Shown in pieces: positions 59,160-64,000 of a DNA stretch of 64,000 nucleotides (positions within the stretch are counted from its first letter, which is position 1; each line of letters opens with the position of its first letter). Below the pieces are notes generated by a model. The model was not told the origin of the DNA, did not search any database, and was given only the letters and a program-made list of their open reading frames with translations. Origin of the DNA: Anticarsia gemmatalis (taxonomy: Eukaryota; Arthropoda; Insecta; Lepidoptera; Erebidae); contig NC_134766.1 of the NCBI RefSeq assembly GCF_050436995.1, positions 1,426,001 to 1,490,000 on the forward strand, given 5' to 3'. The translations under genes were made by a program, and so were the position numbers.

Positions 59160-61790
59160 TATATTTTTTGTCATAGCAAAAGCTGGTTATTTAAAAATGT
59201 AAGTTATCGGATATTAAGCCAAGCGATATCGGATAGTAAGCCGAGGTTTATCATATATATTTGTCACAACGTGGTTAAAGGTTTGAATTATGGCAAACGT
59301 TAAATAATTTTCAAAGTTACATATACCGTACTAGAAATAATTATATATTGTTTGAAGGGAAACAACGTGAGGAAAACGTGCATTCTATTCCAACTAGTGG
59401 CATAATTTTCCACATAAGCACGGAGACTGATTTTTTTTAGGCTACTTGATAATGAATGCTAAAGAATTAATGTTTTAAATGTATTTAACAATTCCCGCTT
59501 TTCATCTATAACTTAAATCTAACAGTATTACCTGAAAAATACTGCAAGGGGCAAGCACCAAAACTTACTGTACCCAATTTTAAACTCTAGTAGACTTAGT
59601 TTTACCGAAAAACCCCATTTGAAACCCCACTTTACACCCTTGGAAATAAAGTCAAAAATTGTCTGATTATGAGAAAGATAGTTATTCGCAATGGAGGTAA
59701 TATATCGGATTGCAAAAGCGGAACATTCATGAAAGTTTCAGTCCCCACAGAATAAGCGTTAGTTTACTTATTCTCATAGTCTGCGTTATGTGGTACTTTG
59801 GTCTTTTATGAGAGATTCCGCTCAGTTTAGTGTGTCATCTTCTTCTTAACCTTATTATGTAGACGTTTCAATGTTTTGTGATCAGAGGGGCGCATATGGA
59901 CTTACAATACCGGGGCTATTTCTCGAATTTCCTGTTGAAATTTTATCCTTTAAAATTCAGATAATACGTAAAGTTTGTAAGGATGATAGCACGTTCTTTG
60001 ATCTCTGTCTACCTTTATGAGAAATTTTAATTTTATCTATTTATGTATGTATCTGAAATGTAATGTGAGTTCTAGGGGAATTACTCAATTTTATGGAGAG
60101 AGAGAGAGAGAGAGAGTTTTATAGATAATAAAAACCATTTTTTCTGATTGATTTGAACAGTACACGTACGTTATATATTTTCCATTTATAATCAGCTAGT
60201 TTGTTATGTTTTTGATGCAGTTGAAGCAATTTCTATAAAAAATATTTATTCCATTTGCAATCACAATTTACAGGAATAATTTTTAAAGCACAGTAATTTT
60301 AATAAACGAGCGTTGTTTTTAATTTAACCAATGCGCTGCACGTTTTAATAAAGAATAATGAAGATTATATTTTCTCATTAAAAACGACTCACTGACGAAA
60401 AAATATGTATTCACACTAATATATTAAATATGAAAGTCTGTCTGTTATACTTTTACGACGAAATCGCTGAACTGATTTTGATAAAATTTAGCATGGAGAT
60501 TGTTATAAACTCGTTTATTGGCGACATTTGGTATTACTCAAAGGCATGCAGGGTTTCATTACGATGTTTTCCTTTGCCGTTAGAGCTGATGATATTTATT
60601 TCTAACTCACAGACATTGCCTTAGGTTCAAGACCTCTATCACTTGTGTGGAAGTTGACAAGCGTTTCTGTAGTCCGGTAAGCTATCACTGCTCTTACATA
60701 CAAATTATTTTTTACCCATTAAATAATATTTTACCCACACGCATTAATGAATCACTACAACAATTAAACCCTCTCTTAATAAATTCAACCACTAATTATC
60801 CCATAAAAAAAATTACCAGCCCTTAATTGATTCACGATATGTTTTACTGCGAACCGAATGACAGTGAACGAATTAATTGATCGAACGAGTGAACGAATGA
60901 ACGAATGAACTGCTCAACGGATTAAATGAAATATTGGGGCTCGTTTTATTCTACCTTAATGGGTACAAATGGAGTTCTTTTTTCGCTGTGGTTGACGTAA
61001 AAAGGTTGTAATTTTATTTATGTTCTTTTTGTTACTGTAACTGAAACGGTGTATGGAGAAGTTTCAGGATTGATTTTTTAATAGTTAACTTCTTAGGTTT
61101 TTATGTAGCTTCAGGGATTAAATTTTACAAATTTGTTTCAATCAATGTATGCTTGCTATTATGGCACAGTCAGCTTGCAACCAAGGCCAGTTAATATATT
61201 CGAATTTAGTATAATAGTAATTTATTTAGTAATTTAGTATGAGATTAGTAACTTTTAAGTAATAGCTTGTTAATAGGTCTTAATCCTATTCTATGTAAAT
61301 AAATCACCGGTAAAAATTATTACAATTTATAGTGACAATTTAAACGAATACCAACTCACAACTGAAAATTTATTACACCAAAAAAGTAACAAAAACTACT
61401 CAGAGCGAATACCCTTTTAAAAATCCGTAAAAATCTGTGCAAAAACTGGGGTAGATACTGGGGTGACTGGGGTTAGTGGGGTGTATGTCCATTAAACAAT
61501 AGACGTCACGCTGTCGCGACCCTCGTCCTCAGCCGCCATTAGTGTGACGAAGCCGACGTCACAGCTATATGAATTGAACCTTATATGAGCTTAGTAGTGT
61601 ACTTTTCAGTTGGTATGAATTTTTAGTTGGATTGTTTTTTTTCCATGCTAAAATACATTTTGATACAAATAATGAGATGATAACTAAGGCTGTTGGTCTG
61701 TTATGCTTTCGTCGCTAAAAAAATTAACCTATTAAATGGGCAACAAGAGTTAAAGGAAAAGGAAATTTTGTAAAAAATATCATCAAAAAA
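59160..61790. other. Intergenic, minor repeats
   Basis: A GA microsatellite (60094-60116), a family-2 Helitron-like scrap (60425-60510), a SINE end (60540-60690) and the fourth GAATGAAC cluster (60862-60925). GCCGCCATTA with GACGTCAC is at 61530-61562. No gene. Confidence 0.35.
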
Positions 61791-61943
61791 TTAAAAATAT
61801 CGGGTTATTCCACTTAACTCCAAAAAAACGTTCCACTTTAACTCCAAAACAGTTTTAATAAATATTTTATTTAAATATAATTCATTCCACTTTAACTCCA
61901 AGAAATCAGCAGAAGTAGAGTCAGCAGCATAAAATATTTAGCC

Positions 61944-62018
61944 ATACGGATGACATGGATGCAGAGGGAGCAGTTCGAGTCGCTGCACTACGCGCAGGCA
62001 TGGTCAGGCCCTGAATAA
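61944..62018 (+). pseudogene. Exon-like fragment inside the TIR element
   Basis: A frame of 24 codons then TAA (RMTWMQREQFESLHYAQAW in the middle). 18 of 24 codons end in G or C, unlike the AT-rich surroundings. It could be captured host coding sequence or old transposase. Not recognised. Confidence 0.35.
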
Positions 62019-62278
62019 TTATAATATTGAACATCCAATCTTATTACGTAGTAAACATCACTTAAAAAATAAAAAAAAAATCTAAAATTATAAGAACATC
62101 GAAGCGAACAGCGCGTGTACTCCGACAACTTATATCTAAAAAACTTATATCTTATACATTAAAACCACACACTATTATTTTATGTTAACTTAGCTAAGTA
62201 AGAAATTTAATTTTTATTTAGAACTTTATTCTAATATAACAGCTTAATCTCGTCCTTGACTTTCAATCTTTTCACCAG

Positions 62279-62350
62279 GATAGCACTTTTGATCCTACGG
62301 CGTTCGTTTTTGAGGACGATGAACTGACTAACCTAATTATAATAACTTAA
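62279..62350 (+). pseudogene. Second exon-like fragment inside the TIR element
   Basis: After an acceptor-like TCTTTTCACCAG, a frame reads DSTFDPTAFVFEDDELTNL and ends TAA. Short and unrecognised. Confidence 0.25.
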
Positions 62351-62619
62351 ATCAAAATTACTGGTTTGTGAAAAATTACTAGGACGTTTGGTATATGGGC
62401 TTGCACCAAAATATCGTCAAGATATAATTTTTGCTGCTGACTCTACAAAAACTCTTTTGGAGTTAAGTGGAATTGATGTAGGGAAATATTTCTATCTGTA
62501 AATTTTTTTTTTATTGCTTTGGAGTCAAAGTGGAAATAATGTATGGGATGTTAAAGTTTAGAGAACAATGGATTTGGAGTTAAGTGGCATAACCCAAAAT
62601 ATCTGCAGGAGCTGGGGAA

Positions 62620-64000
62620 ACGAAAAATTACATACTTTTTAATGCTTATGCAGCTTGGTTTGTCTGCTATACTTTACGCCTAAACTTCTGAGCCGATCGG
62701 GCTAAAAGCTCACAATATGATTTTACCTCTACATCCCGTAAAAAGACTACTTATTCTGACATTATTAATTAGTGTGTTACAGTTACAACCAGTCTTACCG
62801 TGGCCGCGAGGGGTATCGTGTTGTAACCCTGGTAACTAGGTTGTGGAGGTCCGATAGGCAGTCGCTCCGTGTAAAATACTGGTATTCAGCTGCATCCGGT
62901 GAGACTGGAAGCCGACTCCAACATAGTTGAAAGCAAGGCTAGGCTGATGCAAAAGTCTACTAATTCTCTTACCAAAAAAATCTGCCGTGCAATTGCGATA
63001 GCTAGTAAAGCTTGCGTATCTTGCTGTCATCTTTACAAAAACTCACCAAAAATTCTCGAAAGACAGTATAATATAAGTCTACTATTTTCTTATCGCGAAC
63101 AAACTATTCGGGAGCATTCGTAGAAGGGTGAAGCCATCAAAGATCGTGCTTTAAGTTTGAGACGAAGTTGTTCCATTTCTGTAGAATCGCCAACTTAGAG
63201 GACTGCCGGGGGCGCTATCGGCTGTGCGAGAGAACGTAGAAATATGTTGCGAGATGTTTTTGTTTGATATTATTTCTGTACTACTCTTGCGTACAAAGGA
63301 TATCGCAAGCCATATGGTTTAAGCATGCGTCTCTCACGCAAGTGGTCTAAGTCTCAAAGTGAGTTACTTAAGGACTTACGTGAGGACTTGCATAAGTACC
63401 TTTCTTTAATCTCTTCTAAAGAAACTTTTTATTTAAATTATTTTTTTTCTCTAGTGGAACGGCATGTATTCAAAATGACTTGTTGGCTAAGGATCAAATT
63501 TCTAAATATTGATTACAATCTTAACGCCAGGCATTTTGCGTCACTCAGAAATCGAACCGATGAACTTGTGATCAGTTCAGACAGCATATCGTGGCTACTA
63601 CCACCACTGCACTAAAGTGGCTTGGAGCTGTATATTGCGCAGCATAAATTAATATTTCTTAGTTTGTAAAATTCCTAAGAGGTTAGAAGTAACTCATTCC
63701 ACCGTGCGATAAAACGAGGTGAAGTCAGATCCTCTTATTAGTGTTACAGTCTTATTACTAAAAGTTATTGAAAACGATCTGATAGAAGATCTTTGATAGA
63801 TTTTATAGCTAAAGTCTAATCCTAATGTATAGTAAATGCACATACATATTATTATGTTGTATGATTGTAACTCTTTCATGCAAAATTAGTGAACATATTT
63901 GGATGAGCTACACACATAGTTTAAGCCCGGATATATACATAAGACACTTCTTATCCCGGGAGACTATTTGATTTTTTTTGTTTAAAAACGTAAATTTTCG
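62620..64000. other. Repeat scraps and unassigned sequence
   Basis: A SINE-type repeat at about 62800-62950 (CAGCTGCATCCGGTGAGACT) pairs with 24830-24900. A diverged family-2 piece lies near 62640-62760. Open frames at 62899-63123 and 63325-63615 carry no recognisable domain. Confidence 0.35.

Larger units (their letters stand above)
61802..62595. mobile_element. TIR transposon with 8-bp TSD and repeated CCACTTTAACTCCAA motifs
   Basis: Ends GGGTTATTCCACTTAACTCC and complement (GGAGTTAAGTGGCATAACCC), about 23-bp TIR with one mismatch. AAAATATC flanks both sides (61794-61801 and 62596-62603). The CCACTT(T)AACTCCAA word occurs three times near the left end and three times inverted near the right end. 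The interior holds two exon-like frames and no full transposase. Confidence 0.8.

Noticed and set aside
63325..63615. 96-codon plus frame
   Set aside because: No recognisable motif; the end overlaps tRNA-SINE-like sequence (ATCGAACCGATGAACTTGTG, CCACCACTGCAC).

Overview
The window looks like part of a moth or butterfly genome. It is AT-rich, with small GT/AG introns, a 26/29-kDa-type cysteine proteinase gene, and repeats typical of Lepidoptera: tRNA-derived SINEs, non-autonomous Helitron-like pieces that begin TCTATACTAATATTATAAA, and mariner-like MITEs. A noctuid-like moth is a guess. No bacterial or viral genes were seen.

Layout. 1-4071: repeats and the tail of a long 5' intron, including a young 886-bp inverted-repeat transposon (2944-3829). 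4072-11199 (+): thirteen exons of a papain-family proteinase (26-29-p type), lacking only the N-terminal exon(s). 12459-14004 (-): a two-exon secreted-protein gene whose short last exon, recovered here by splice-site reading, supplies a C-terminal Cys loop. 18955-23525 (-): a tandem array of five small secreted prepropeptides. About 24000-64000: no convincing host gene; mainly SINEs, Helitron-like fragments, MITEs, a second TIR transposon (61802-62595) and unassigned AT-rich DNA.

The most interesting system is the array at 18955-23525. Each protein has a signal peptide, a C-G-hydrophobic-hydrophobic-(K/Q) start to the mature chain, a divergent pro-region, and a C-terminal module C-P-x-G-x-x-R-x(5)-C. 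The spacing matches the lepidopteran ENF/GBP cytokine family (growth-blocking, plasmatocyte-spreading and paralytic peptides). Four of the five have a GATAA(A/G) site 76-84 bp upstream of the preferred ATG, which suggests shared control, perhaps in fat body or haemocytes. The neighbouring 12459-14004 gene has the same plan (secreted pro-protein ending in one Cys pair), so this may be a six-gene cluster of secreted peptide signals.

Two TIR elements (2944-3829 and 61802-62595) have 8-bp target duplications, related termini (GG..TATTCC), repeated subterminal motifs and exon-like internal reading frames. They may be members of one poorly described DNA-transposon group. All homology statements come from reading the sequence and from family knowledge; no database search was run.
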